Made by a program: the position numbers and the translations under genes
NCBI GenBank assembly: GCA_016210745.1
Contig: JACQTO010000118.1
Coordinates: 1-62,475 of the forward strand
Length of the DNA stretch: 62,475 nucleotides
Direction: 5' to 3'
Source of the DNA: Betaproteobacteria bacterium
GTDB lineage: Bacteria; Pseudomonadota; Gammaproteobacteria; Burkholderiales; SG8-39
The notes under the pieces: generated by a model
Database searches by the model: none
What the model was told of the DNA's origin: nothing
The model's input: only the letters and a program-made list of their open reading frames with translations
Part shown: in pieces, positions 52,444 to 62,319 of the stretch
How positions within the stretch are numbered: position 1 is the stretch's first letter
Layout: each line of letters starts with the position of its first letter

Positions 52444-55400
52444 TCAACCGGCGCGCAACAGGGAAAACCCCTCGCGCAGTCCTTCGAGCCCCGCGAAGTT
52501 CGGGTTCAAGGAAGCGGCCATTCCCGGAGTTGCACCAGGGAGAGTCATTCCCAACGGCTGATCCGCGCCCAGCCAAGCAGAAGCGCGCAAAGCGAATGCG
52601 CCCTGGCCCTGTGCCCATGCAATCCCGCTGAATTCATCGCCTTCGAAGCCCCCATGGGCGTCAAGCCACGCGTGCAGGTCGGCGTATCGCGCGGCCAAAT
52701 CGGCGCTGACGGCGCTGTCCGCCGAATCCCCGCTGCCCTCCTGTACGCCGGTGGCTTCTGCGGACTCTTCGGATGAATACGCGTCTGTCATCATCTCATT
52801 CGATTCGCCGGTAGACGTTCGTTCGCCGGATATCGGTCTTGCTCCCGCAGGCAGCCATTCGTCCAGCCAGCTCTGCGTCGGCAGCGGCGCCGGCGTGATG
52901 TGTGCGAAGAACACGTCGATCTGCCGCTGCAATTCGCGCTTTGCCGCTTCGCTCTGCTCGGGATCGTGATCGATGCTTGATCGATACTGGGGTGGCTGCA
53001 AAATATGCCCGCCGCCTGCAATTTGGACGTTCCGGAGCGCTCCGCTGTGCTCTTCCGGATCCCCCGCAGCCACGATCTCCGCATTGGCAGCAGTTTTCGG
53101 ATCGTGAATGACGCTGGCATCCGCCACCGCCGAGCCTTCGGCGGTCGGCGCGTTTTCGGGGACCGAGGCGAAGCCTGCATTCGTTTCTGAATCAGCGCCC
53201 CGGTCTTGCCCCTCATCGGTCGAAACGGCGCCCGTGGCGTCGCCGTTCGCTGCCGCTTCCGCTCCTGCTTCCACTTGTGCGTCCGTTGCCGCGCCTGCGC
53301 TCGCTTCTTGCGCCGAATCGTCTACCCCCGACGGCCCCGCATCGGTGTCGCCGTTCCCGACTGCAGTCTGCGCAACCGGCGCTGAAGTTTCGTTCGCGGC
53401 CGACGCGGGTCCGCCTTGCGCAGTGCCATCGCTTGCGGCCGGTTCGCCGCTGTCACCCGAGCGCGCGTTGCTTTCGCCGGCAGGCGCTTGGGTGTCGCTG
53501 AGTTGCCCCTCGCCGTTGCTTGTCTGCGCTGGCGTGCCGCCTGCGCTCGCCTCACTGTCGCTAGGCTGCACGTCGCTCGCAATCGGGGCCGTTCCCGCAT
53601 CGCTTTGTCCATCGGCCGCCCGCTGCTCGGTCCTCAAATCAGCGCCTGGAACCGCGGTATCGGCCGCGAACTCGTCCGAAGCCGGAGCCCCCGATACCGA
53701 TGCGCCTGGGCTCTCTGGCACATCGCTCGCTTCGCTTTGCGCTGTATTTCCTGGGTCCGATGAAGCATCGGGCATGGTGCCGGTTTGCACGCCGGAAACT
53801 GTCCCACTCTCTCCACCGGCAGGCGCTTGCGTGTCGCTCTCCTCCGCTTCGGTATCTCCCGGCTGTGTTTGCGTGCCGCTTGTGTTCGCGTCGCTGTCGC
53901 TTGCCTGCGCTTCGCCCGAAACCGGAGTTGCGCCATCGTCGCTTTGTTCGTCGCCCGCTAGCGGCTGTTCAGCCTCTGGAACCGTGGTATCGGCCGCGGA
54001 CTCTCCCGAAATATTTGTGCCCGATACCGGTGTGCTCGGGCTCTCTGGCGCATTGTCCGCCTCGCTTTGAACGGCGTTACCTGACTCCGATGAAGCACCG
54101 GGCGTGGAGTCCGATGGTGCATCTGTAACTGCCCCGCTCTCCTCCGCCGCGCTCGACCCGTCGTTCGCGCTATTCTGCGAATCGGCACTCGACGGCACTG
54201 CAGCTTGCGAATCCGTTTCTTCGGTGCTTCCATCCTGCGGAACCGATTCGCTCGACGCGTCGTTCGCGCTATTCTGCGAATCGGCATTCGACGGCACTGC
54301 AGCTTGCGAATCCGTTTCCTCGGTGCTTGCATCCTGCGGAACCGATTCCGAAGCGCCGCTAGTTTCTTGTGGCGGCGTGCTGCCCGAGTCTGTTCCGTCC
54401 GTGACCGCGGGCATTTCGTCACCACTCTGATCCGTTTGCGCATCCGCCCCGTCTGCGGCTTGGGTGCCGCCGGCGGCATCCGCCTGTCCTGCGTCTTGGC
54501 TAGTCGCCTCCTGCGAGGCCGGGCTCGAATCATTGGAGGATGAATCAGCCGGGTCCGGATCATTAGCTGCCGGTTGCGGAGCGGCCTCCGCTGCACGGCC
54601 CTCGATTGCCGCCTGATCCCATTCGTCGCCATTCGCGAACTGCACGCGCTCTACCGCCAGCCCTTCTTCGGGAAGCCAATCGATCGCCACGCTGTCGTCA
54701 CCGAACGCGAGCACGAGCCGCCCCTCGGCGCTCGATACGCGCACATCCTCCGGCGAGATACCGCTGCCGAAGGACAGCGTGTCGCCATCGCCACCCCAGT
54801 CGATCAGCGTATCGTCGCCCCACCCCGGCATGAAGACATAGGTGTCGCTGCCGTCACCGCCGAGCAGTAGATCGTTCCCGGCGCCGCCGTCGATTCGGTC
54901 CGCAAGGGCGGTCCCGCCGACGACATCGTCCGCACTCGACCCGTTGATGTGGAACCCTCGTGCCAGCAGATCGGTGTAGGTGAGCACCGTGCCATCGTCG
55001 AATTCGAAATTCCCGATTGGATAGGCACCTTCGGGGGCGTCAGGATCGAACGATGAGAATTCGATTTCGTCGCCGTTCTCCGGCGGCCCGACGAGCAAGG
55101 AGCCGGGCTGCAGCGTCACCGATGCCGGCGTGATCCCGGGCCCAAACACGAGCGAATTGGGCGCCTCGGGTGTAGCTGTGTCGTCAATGGTGTCGCAACC
55201 GTCACCGACGTCGAATCGGTAGGTGTCATCGCCCGTACCGCCTTCGAGAACGTCTTTGCCGAGTCCGCCGGAAAGGGTGTCGTTGCCCGCGCCGCCGACG
55301 AGAGTGTCTTCGCCTTCGGCGCCCGACAGGCTGTCATTGCCGCCCGCGCCGACGATTGCGCCGCCCTCGGTGCCGGTCTGGAGCGTCTGCGGCGCCGAAG

Positions 55401-58400
55401 CAGCGGCCAGTGCGCGCGCGGCCATTTCCGCTTCGATCGCTGCCGGGTCGAAAATGCTCTGTGCAATATCACTTTGCTCAACACCGAATTCTTCTGCCTC
55501 CATCTCTTCCAGTTCGAAATCGATTTCCCCGGATCCGAACTGGATCTGCTCGATCTTGTACTCGTCGCCGGCAAACCAGTTGCTGATAGTGAGCGAAAAG
55601 AGCGACTGACCCGATTCGAGCACTTCATCGAACATCTGCGCCGGATCGGCCTCGATAACCAGATCGAGACCATCGCGGCCGATCAGCATCGCTCGCGACG
55701 AGAATCCGGTCACGCCCGGCCAATCGACATCGGATATCTCGATGCGGTCGAAGTTTCCCGCGTTCGCATCCTGGTCGCTGATGGTGACAGTGCTGGCGGT
55801 CGAGATGCGATAAACGTCGTTGCCGGGGCCGCCATCCACCTCCGCGGCCTCGCTTTCGATGAGGATGTCGTCGTCGCCCTCGCCTGCCATGACGAGGGCA
55901 AAACTACCCGGGCTCGCACGCACGACGATGGTGTCGTATCCCTCGCCGCCGTCGACGTAGACGCTGTGCGCCTCGGCTTCTATCTGGTCGTCGCCTTCGC
56001 CTCCGATCATCACGATTTGACCGGTCGGGCCCTCCTCGGATGCTTCGTCCACCGGACCGAAAGCTCCGCTGAGGCCGCGGTCGATGAGAATATCGGCTCC
56101 GGGACCTCCGTCCAGATAGTCGCCGTCGTGGCCCACGAGATAGTCGTTCCCCGGACCACCCTCCAGATAATCCTCGCCTGGAGCGCCGAAGAGCGGCATG
56201 AGATCGGTCAGTCCAGTCCAGCTGGCAACGTAATTGGGAACATACGTGTAAGCCACAACGTCGGCGACCAGCGTGTCGTCACCCTCGCCGCCGATGAGAA
56301 CATCCGCTCCCGCGCCGCCCACCAGATAATCGGCGCCTGCGCCCGCATCGATGTAATCATCGTAGTAGTCGCTGAGGTCGCTGCCACTCGTGACCCCGAG
56401 GTACTGTTCCACCGCTTCCTCGAGGCTCTGGTAGGCGTACTCGGCATCGATGATTCCAGACAACCCCAGCCAGGTTCCGGTCAGTTCGGGTTCGGAAGTA
56501 CCGCTCACGCGCAGAGCATCGAGGTCGAGCGTAATCCGGCTGCTCCGATAGGAGAACACTCGGTGGAGATCGCCAAAAAGGGCTTCGGGATCGGAGGACC
56601 CTTCGATCCAATCCCGCCCCGGCCCGCCGGCGAGCACCGGGATATCGGATGCGGACCGCGCGGAAAAATCGATCCCCGACACCGAATTGGTGATGCGGTC
56701 GTCGCCCGATCCCCCGGTCAGGTAGGCGGGCTCATCGCTGTCGTTGGCGCTGGAGACGATGACGTCGTCCCCGGCCTTGCCGTAAAACTGAGACCGATAA
56801 TCTGCGGTTCCCACGTACAGATCATTAAGCGCGGAGCCGTACGCGTCGACCTCGGAAAAGCTGCCGTCCTCCGCCCTCAGCGCCGGGCCTTCGAGATAAC
56901 GCAGATCGGTCGGGACATCGGGTGCCGGAGGTGCCTCGACCGTGGCCAGCGTGATCCCCAAATCGCCATTCTCGAAATCGCGGATCGCGATGCTGTCATT
57001 GATCTGGAGTGTGCCGCGCTGCGCCGGGTCTCCAGCGAATGCGTAACGAATCGTATGTGTCGCGTCCCAGTACAGGCCGCCGGCGCCGCGTTCACCGCCG
57101 GTCAGCGTCACGCCGTCGTAGACGATCGCGCCTAGACCGTCGCTGTCGCGGATGGTGTCGTCGCCATCGCCCGCGGAGTAACGATAGACGTCGCTGCCCG
57201 ACCCGCCTTCCAGAGCGTCGTTCCCCGGCCCGCCGGTCAGTACGTCGTTGGACTCGCCGCCCGCGAGCGTGTCGTTGCCCGGGCCTCCGGCGAGCTGATC
57301 GGCACCAGGACCTCCTTCAAGGTAGTCGTTGCCCTCGCGGCCCTCCAGGGTATCGCCGCCGTCGGCGCCATAGAGGTGGTCGCCACCGGTATTGCCCTGA
57401 ACCAGATCGTTCGCTCCGCTGCCGAACACAATCTTTGTCGCGGCCTCCGAGCCCGCGGCGCCCGCGATATGCAGCGGGACCTGATTGCCGTCGGCGTCGA
57501 TCATCGCGTAGTCGATTGGACCGCGGGCTTGCACGATGCTATCGGACAGATCGCGGCTATTGCGGAAGTTGACTGCCGCGAGATAGCCGGCGCGATCAGT
57601 GAGCCACCTGTCCGTCATCGCGCCGGAGTCCGAAACCGAATCGTAGAGCCTCAGTTCTTCGATGCGATCGAAAGCGGAATAGTCAGCCCCGAGCAGCGCG
57701 AACGGATTCAGCTCGGAGAGCGCGTAGCGATAGGCGATGCCCGCCTCAGGCGCACGCGCCAGACCGAGCAAGGTTTGCGCATCCAGGTCGGCAAGCGAGC
57801 GGATGGTGAGCGAGGCGGATGAAGATGGGAGATCGAGCAGCGCGCCGAGCGACAGGAGACTGGCGAAGTACGATTGCCGGTCGGTACCTGGGCTGGATAG
57901 ATCGAAGCCCGTGCCTTGGAGACGGAACACGTCGACCAGCTTGCCGAGCACCGAGCGCAGCGACAGCGCGGCGACATTCGAGCCGGCATCCAGAATCGAC
58001 GTAATCGAAGCGAGCGAAACCTGCGGATCGATTTTCGCGAGAACATCATAGAGCGCGAGGGAATCGGTCAGCTTGTCGATGAAATGGTTTTCCCAGGGCA
58101 GGAGACTCTTTTCATTGAACACCTGCTTCGTTTCGCCAAGAAACCTGCCAAATCCTGCGGTGAGGCTGAAACCATGCTCGGCAACGATGTTGGTGATGCC
58201 GGAAACAGGCACGTCGGCCGTGCGCCCGATGAGTCGCAGCAACCTTTCTGCCAGCTCGAAGGCAGCCCCTCCAAAGCCTGCAGCGTTGTAGGTGTATACG
58301 TGCTCCACCGACTGCGGAAACATCTCGTAGAAGAGCTGCGCGAGGTGGCCTCCAAGCGAATGGCCGGTGACGACGACCTGAGCGTCGGGGGGAAGCACGC

Positions 58401-58911
58401 CCAGGCCGCGGTCGGCCACCGCGGCGGCAATTAAGGAGGAGGCGCCGCCGAAGACTGTCAATGGGTTCAGTGAAGGCAGGAGAACGCCTGCCAGATATTT
58501 CAGTTCAGCTTGCGAGTAATTGACCTGCTCACCCAGCGGCGTCGTCAACCGCCGCCAGTAGCGGTACATCTCCACTGCCTGAGCGCGGGCGGCGCCCTGC
58601 GCGGTGATACCGAGCACGTCGGCAAATGCGAAGTCGGCAAGATCGCTCGAACCGCGAATCGCGAAATACGGGACGCCGCCGAGGCGGAAAACGGTTGCGG
58701 AGAAGCCGTTGGTGAAACCGGCAGAATACTGATCGAGGACTGAAAGGGAGTCTGCCCCCTGCTCAGTTAAATAGGTTGTTAATACAATCGGGAAACGACC
58801 CTGGAGCTCTGCAGCAATCGCGTTCTGATCGAGCCCTCTGGATAGCCGTGATACATAGGATGCGTCCGCTAATAGCGCACCTAGCCAGAAATCACGTAGT
58901 GTTGAGTTCAA
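52444..58911 (-). CDS. Giant lipase-like RTX repeat protein
   Basis: 2155 residues. N-terminal class-3-lipase-like alpha/beta hydrolase (1-480) with nucleophile Ser185 in VTGHSLGGHLAQ and FAIRGSSDLADF. From about 490 to 1330 come clusters of RTX nonapeptides (GGPGNDTLAGG, DVLIGGEGDDTL, GGAGNDTLSGG) separated by non-repeat beta domains. A Ser/Asp/Glu/Ala-rich linker (about 1340-1950) contains internal duplications, followed by a C-terminal segment (about 1950-2155) ending FSLLRAG. This matches type I-secreted calcium-folded proteins, but no secretion ABC/MFP genes are adjacent. The start is TTG with weak GGTGA; no in-frame ATG is available before the upstream stop. It follows the small membrane protein gene by 30 nt. 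Confidence 0.85.
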   Translation of the reverse strand: MNSTLRDFWLGALLADASYVSRLSRGLDQNAIAAELQGRFPIVLTTYLTEQGADSLSVLDQYSAGFTNGFSATVFRLGGVPYFAIRGSSDLADFAFADVLGITAQGAARAQAVEMYRYWRRLTTPLGEQVNYSQAELKYLAGVLLPSLNPLTVFGGASSLIAAAVADRGLGVLPPDAQVVVTGHSLGGHLAQLFYEMFPQSVEHVYTYNAAGFGGAAFELAERLLRLIGRTADVPVSGITNIVAEHGFSLTAGFGRFLGETKQVFNEKSLLPWENHFIDKLTDSLALYDVLAKIDPQVSLASITSILDAGSNVAALSLRSVLGKLVDVFRLQGTGFDLSSPGTDRQSYFASLLSLGALLDLPSSSASLTIRSLADLDAQTLLGLARAPEAGIAYRYALSELNPFALLGADYSAFDRIEELRLYDSVSDSGAMTDRWLTDRAGYLAAVNFRNSRDLSDSIVQARGPIDYAMIDADGNQVPLHIAGAAGSEAATKIVFGSGANDLVQGNTGGDHLYGADGGDTLEGREGNDYLEGGPGADQLAGGPGNDTLAGGESNDVLTGGPGNDALEGGSGSDVYRYSAGDGDDTIRDSDGLGAIVYDGVTLTGGERGAGGLYWDATHTIRYAFAGDPAQRGTLQINDSIAIRDFENGDLGITLATVEAPPAPDVPTDLRYLEGPALRAEDGSFSEVDAYGSALNDLYVGTADYRSQFYGKAGDDVIVSSANDSDEPAYLTGGSGDDRITNSVSGIDFSARSASDIPVLAGGPGRDWIEGSSDPEALFGDLHRVFSYRSSRITLDLDALRVSGTSEPELTGTWLGLSGIIDAEYAYQSLEEAVEQYLGVTSGSDLSDYYDDYIDAGAGADYLVGGAGADVLIGGEGDDTLVADVVAYTYVPNYVASWTGLTDLMPLFGAPGEDYLEGGPGNDYLVGHDGDYLDGGPGADILIDRGLSGAFGPVDEASEEGPTGQIVMIGGEGDDQIEAEAHSVYVDGGEGYDTIVVRASPGSFALVMAGEGDDDILIESEAAEVDGGPGNDVYRISTASTVTISDQDANAGNFDRIEISDVDWPGVTGFSSRAMLIGRDGLDLVIEADPAQMFDEVLESGQSLFSLTISNWFAGDEYKIEQIQFGSGEIDFELEEMEAEEFGVEQSDIAQSIFDPAAIEAEMAARALAAASAPQTLQTGTEGGAIVGAGGNDSLSGAEGEDTLVGGAGNDTLSGGLGKDVLEGGTGDDTYRFDVGDGCDTIDDTATPEAPNSLVFGPGITPASVTLQPGSLLVGPPENGDEIEFSSFDPDAPEGAYPIGNFEFDDGTVLTYTDLLARGFHINGSSADDVVGGTALADRIDGGAGNDLLLGGDGSDTYVFMPGWGDDTLIDWGGDGDTLSFGSGISPEDVRVSSAEGRLVLAFGDDSVAIDWLPEEGLAVERVQFANGDEWDQAAIEGRAAEAAPQPAANDPDPADSSSNDSSPASQEATSQDAGQADAAGGTQAADGADAQTDQSGDEMPAVTDGTDSGSTPPQETSGASESVPQDASTEETDSQAAVPSNADSQNSANDASSESVPQDGSTEETDSQAAVPSSADSQNSANDGSSAAEESGAVTDAPSDSTPGASSESGNAVQSEADNAPESPSTPVSGTNISGESAADTTVPEAEQPLAGDEQSDDGATPVSGEAQASDSDANTSGTQTQPGDTEAEESDTQAPAGGESGTVSGVQTGTMPDASSDPGNTAQSEASDVPESPGASVSGAPASDEFAADTAVPGADLRTEQRAADGQSDAGTAPIASDVQPSDSEASAGGTPAQTSNGEGQLSDTQAPAGESNARSGDSGEPAASDGTAQGGPASAANETSAPVAQTAVGNGDTDAGPSGVDDSAQEASAGAATDAQVEAGAEAAANGDATGAVSTDEGQDRGADSETNAGFASVPENAPTAEGSAVADASVIHDPKTAANAEIVAAGDPEEHSGALRNVQIAGGGHILQPPQYRSSIDHDPEQSEAAKRELQRQIDVFFAHITPAPLPTQSWLDEWLPAGARPISGERTSTGESNEMMTDAYSSEESAEATGVQEGSGDSADSAVSADLAARYADLHAWLDAHGGFEGDEFSGIAWAQGQGAFALRASAWLGADQPLGMTLPGATPGMAASLNPNFAGLEGLREGFSLLRAG
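53756..54418 (-). repeat. Internal DNA duplications in the RTX gene linker
   Basis: Two levels of repeat. A 99-nt (33-residue) tandem copy starts at 54161 and 54260, nearly identical. A larger diverged duplication of 330 nt (110 residues) is seen between TCCGATGAAGCA at 53756 and 54086. Both stay in frame and lengthen the disordered linker. Confidence 0.8.
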
Positions 58912-58941
58912 CGTAGGGTCACCCAGTCGATTGTTAACTCG

Positions 58942-59487
58942 TCATGGGCTCATAACTGTGTGCGGTACAAGCTGGTCGAACGACGGGCGGGGAATGCATC
59001 TGTCCGCTCCAATTCCATCGCCGTTATATCGAAGCCAACCGCCTTGGAAGTAGAAACTAACTCTTCGAGCAAAGACTTCATCTGCCCCCGCACTTGCCAA
59101 CGTACTCGTGATACGAGTCAGATTCTTGACTCCATAATTCTTCGTTTCGTCATATCGAATTTGCAGTAATCCTTTAAGGTATCGCCAATCAACGTTCCTA
59201 AATTCTCCCGTCAAAAATTTTGGCGATCCGTTCGGCTTGAAGTACTCAGGCGGAATCTTTATCGGCTTCAGCACCTCCGTCTTCGCTTCGGTTGCGCAGA
59301 GGTGCTGCAAAACGAAATAGCCGTAGATGCCATCGGCTACCGGCGCGAGATAGAGGACTGCGAGAACCGCTGCGATCAGAGCGTTTTGGCCCACCCGCGA
59401 TTTGGCGAGCCGGCCGACGCGCTTGGCGACAAACACCGCGAATGCGGTGTAGAGACAGAAAGCGACGATGACTACGAGACCGACCAT
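58942..59487 (-). CDS. Membrane-anchored hypothetical protein
   Basis: 181 residues. Two N-terminal helices (VGLVVIVAFCLYTAFAVFVAK and ALIAAVLAVLYLAPVADGIYGYFV) and a soluble C-terminal part of about 120 residues with KPIKIPPEYF and FQGGWLRYNG. Start 59487 is chosen because the first helix begins there. The RTX gene starts 30 nt after its stop, so both are probably on one transcript. It could be an immunity or secretion accessory protein for the RTX product (inference). Confidence 0.75.
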   Translation of the reverse strand: MVGLVVIVAFCLYTAFAVFVAKRVGRLAKSRVGQNALIAAVLAVLYLAPVADGIYGYFVLQHLCATEAKTEVLKPIKIPPEYFKPNGSPKFLTGEFRNVDWRYLKGLLQIRYDETKNYGVKNLTRITSTLASAGADEVFARRVSFYFQGGWLRYNGDGIGADRCIPRPSFDQLVPHTVMSP

Positions 59488-59829
59488 CGAAGCGCGCCCA
59501 CGAGCATGCGCGAACCGCTGCCGAGGCCTACGGAAGCAAGGCCCGGGAGACAAAGCGCGAAATTAGAGCGGAGAACCACGGCGCCTCCGGCACGAAGGCA
59601 ATGGCGTAATTTCCGCCAATCGGAGCGAAAAAAATATCCTGTCAATTCACGCAGGTTCTCTCCGAATCGAAGCTCCGAATGTTTTAGTTGGAGAAGTCGC
59701 GACAACCGGCTGAAAAATCTGCCGAAAGCAAAAAGGGGCTCCGAAGGGAGCAAACGGCGAGACTCGAAATTCGCCACTCCGCGTCGCGCGGAGATGGTTG
59801 ACCGCTTCTCCGGCGCGCCGCGCCCTCCC
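59488..59829. other. Intergenic region, nothing recognised
   Basis: About 340 nt between the HD-GYP gene and the small membrane protein. No convincing gene. It should carry the promoter of the RTX operon. Confidence 0.4.
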
Positions 59830-61002
59830 CTATGCGCGAGCGCCGTTCGGGTCGGATTCCCGGAACTGCTCTTGGATCTCCCTCACCTTGCTCTTGTTGA
59901 AGATCAGGGCATCGACGCAGTCCTCGTCGAACTTGCATCGCGCGAGCCTGCGCAGCCAGGCAAAAGCCTGTTCATTGGTCCACGAGGGTTTGTACGGGCG
60001 CGGGCTGGTGAGCGCGTCGAAGACGTCGGCGACGGCGACGATGCGCGCCTCGAGAGGAATCTCCCTGTCGCGCAATCCATGCGGATAGCCTTTCCCGTCC
60101 ATGGTTTCGTGATGCGATTCGGCGATGTGGCGCAGAAGGTCGAGGCCGTCCAGGTGTTCCAGGCCGAAATTGTGGGCGATGGCGTTGACCATCTCCAGGC
60201 CGCGCACCGTGTGCTGGTGCATTTCCTCGCGCTCTTCCTTGGAAAGCCATCCGGGCTTGAGCAGGATGCGATCGGGCAGCGCGAGCTTGCCGATGTCGTG
60301 CAGCGGCGCGAACTCGAAAATGCGCTCGATGGCTGCGTCGTCGAGCGAGGCGGCGCCGGTTGCCGCGAGATGTTGCGCGATCAGCCGCGCGTAGCGGGAC
60401 ATGCGGTCGATGTGCGCGCCGGTCTCCGGGTCGCGGTAGTGGACCATGTCGTGGGCGGTCTTGACCGCCGCGGCGAGTATGCGCACGGCCAGCATTTCCG
60501 CGGTGACGATCGCCGAGATCAGGTGCGCATAGACGTCGAGCGTGCACAGCGCCTCCTCGGCAAAAACGCCGGGCTTGCGCGAGTTGAAGAAAATGAATCC
60601 CCAGAAAGATCCGTCGAGATTCATCGGCACGGTGTAGCTCGAGCGGTATCCCTCCTCGGCGATGATCTGGGTGTGCACGTGGCGCCCCCGGCGAAAGAGC
60701 GCAAGATCGTTGATGACGCGGGGCCGGCCCTCGCGCAGGATTTCCGCAAGCGATGGCGACTCCGAAAGCCGCGCCTCGTAGCGCACCAGGTCGTTGCGCC
60801 CCGGCGCGCTGGCGAGGAAGGTCTTCAGGAGGTCGGTGGCCGCATCGTACGCAACGACCGCGATCCGGTCCACGAAATCGGCCCGGACGTACAGGGCTTC
60901 GTGGATGGAGGCGAGCTTCTGGTCGAGCGACGTACTGCGATTGAGAGCGTCGAGCGCGTCGCTATGCCCAAAGCTTCCGGTATCGGAATGCTGCTCGGCC
61001 AC
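59830..61002 (-). CDS. GAF/HD-GYP-domain phosphodiesterase-like protein
   Basis: 390 residues. A GAF-like region (about 20-160) precedes an HD-GYP domain with PLHDIGKLALPD, EEMHQHTVRGLEMV, AESHHETMDGKGYPHGL and AVADVFDALTSPRPYK. HD-GYP enzymes hydrolyse cyclic di-GMP. The metal ligands HD, H and HH are present, so activity is plausible. Orientation and spacing give no clear operon. Confidence 0.93.
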   Translation of the reverse strand: MAEQHSDTGSFGHSDALDALNRSTSLDQKLASIHEALYVRADFVDRIAVVAYDAATDLLKTFLASAPGRNDLVRYEARLSESPSLAEILREGRPRVINDLALFRRGRHVHTQIIAEEGYRSSYTVPMNLDGSFWGFIFFNSRKPGVFAEEALCTLDVYAHLISAIVTAEMLAVRILAAAVKTAHDMVHYRDPETGAHIDRMSRYARLIAQHLAATGAASLDDAAIERIFEFAPLHDIGKLALPDRILLKPGWLSKEEREEMHQHTVRGLEMVNAIAHNFGLEHLDGLDLLRHIAESHHETMDGKGYPHGLRDREIPLEARIVAVADVFDALTSPRPYKPSWTNEQAFAWLRRLARCKFDEDCVDALIFNKSKVREIQEQFRESDPNGARA

Positions 61003-61091
61003 GTTGCCTTCTCCCTGGCGGCCAGACCGGAGCGATGCGATCAGCGCTTCGGTCTAGCCGGTGTCCGCCGAGGCTACGGCGGACGCTTAGC

Positions 61092-62066
61092 TTACCGCTT
61101 CTTGGGAGGCCAGGCCCCGATTTCCTTAAAGAACCGCTCCGCTCCGGGATGGTAGGGGACGGCATTTTCCTCGACCATCACGCTGGGGTCGAAACTCTTC
61201 AGGGTCGCCGAGGCGGCTTCCAGCATCGGTTTGTTCTCGTAGATCGCCTTGGTCGTCTTGTACGCCACGTCGGCAGAAACATGCTTGTTGGTCACGAGAA
61301 AGACGCTGTAGAGCATGATGCGCGTGGGCACGAGGACCCCGGGAGACCCCGGCGCGGGGTCAAAAACCTTGGTATAGGCGCCTGCGAACACCTTGCGCAT
61401 TGCCGCGAGCGCCTCGGGCGTGTCGCTCACCGGCAAATAGCGCAGGCCGCCCCGCGACGAGAGCGCGACGTTGACCTCCTGCGAGGCTCCGGTACCGACG
61501 CCAAACATCGCCGACTCCACCTTGCCTTCGCCGAGCGCCTGCATTCCCTTGATGTAATTCGTAACGGGAAACGGCTTCATATCCGCGATGGAAAGGCCGG
61601 CCGAGGCAAGCAGTGCGTCCTGGATGAACTGGACCGTCGTCTGCGCCGTAAACTGGCTGGGCATGCGCATCCCTTTGAGGTCCTTGATCGACTTGGCCGG
61701 TGAATCGTTGGGCACCGCCATAGCGACCGGCAAGGGGAACAGCACCCCCACGAGGCGCAGATCGGGATTCTTCCGGTCTTTGAAATTCACCACGCCGTCG
61801 TAGGCGTTCAGCACATCGATCCCATTCATGGGACCGAATTCGACTTCCCCGCGGTTGAGCAGGGGCACATACGCCGAAGTCCCTGAAGTCGCCTGCACCC
61901 GCGCGGTGAGACCGGCCTTCTGCTGCATTACCGAGGCGATTGCGGCCCCGACCGAATAATAAAGCGTGCCCTGCGGATTGGTCGCGATCGCCAGCACCTG
62001 GGCGTGTGCCGTTGCCGCGGCGCACGCCAGGATTGTTGCGCCAAAGATATATCGAAATGAAATCAT
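61092..62066 (-). CDS. TAXI-family TRAP solute-binding protein
   Basis: 324 residues. Signal peptide ending ATAHA-QV, then TAXI signatures: IATNPQGTLYYSVGAAIASVM, AKSIKDLKGMRMP, and VLVPTRIMLYSVFLVTNKHVSADVAYKTTKAIYEN. Start ATG 62066 follows GGAGGG. The permease gene lies upstream on the same strand. Confidence 0.93.
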   Translation of the reverse strand: MISFRYIFGATILACAAATAHAQVLAIATNPQGTLYYSVGAAIASVMQQKAGLTARVQATSGTSAYVPLLNRGEVEFGPMNGIDVLNAYDGVVNFKDRKNPDLRLVGVLFPLPVAMAVPNDSPAKSIKDLKGMRMPSQFTAQTTVQFIQDALLASAGLSIADMKPFPVTNYIKGMQALGEGKVESAMFGVGTGASQEVNVALSSRGGLRYLPVSDTPEALAAMRKVFAGAYTKVFDPAPGSPGVLVPTRIMLYSVFLVTNKHVSADVAYKTTKAIYENKPMLEAASATLKSFDPSVMVEENAVPYHPGAERFFKEIGAWPPKKR

Positions 62067-62282
62067 GGTGAGTCCCTCCTCCGTTGAAAATTCGGCCGTG
62101 ATCGGCCTGTACGAAATTATTTTGCCGGACTCATTGCGGGCCCAGTAATGCCGCACCGCTCACTGTCCTCCAACGATACTTGGACTAACATCGGCGGAAT
62201 AGAGCGGCGAAACGATCAGCACGGAAACAACTCGCAGCGCTCTTCGTTCGTGAGCGTCTTGGAAGCGAGAGATGAAATTTCT

Positions 62283-62310
62283 AGAGATAGCCGGGGTTCC
62301 GGCTATCTCT
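62283..62310. terminator. Hairpin after the permease gene
   Basis: Perfect 12-bp arms (62283-62294 and 62299-62310) with a GGTT loop, 9 nt past the permease stop on the minus strand. No strong U-tract; probably a weak terminator or mRNA 3' stem between the permease and the TAXI receptor. Confidence 0.6.
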
Positions 62311-62319
62311 TCCGGAACC

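Noticed and set aside
55474-57135. 553-residue open frame on the plus strand
   Set aside because: Antisense to the RTX gene; its regular pattern is the reverse complement of RTX nonapeptide repeats.
59302-61155. 617-residue open frame on the plus strand
   Set aside because: Antisense to the HD-GYP gene and the intergenic region; no recognisable domain.
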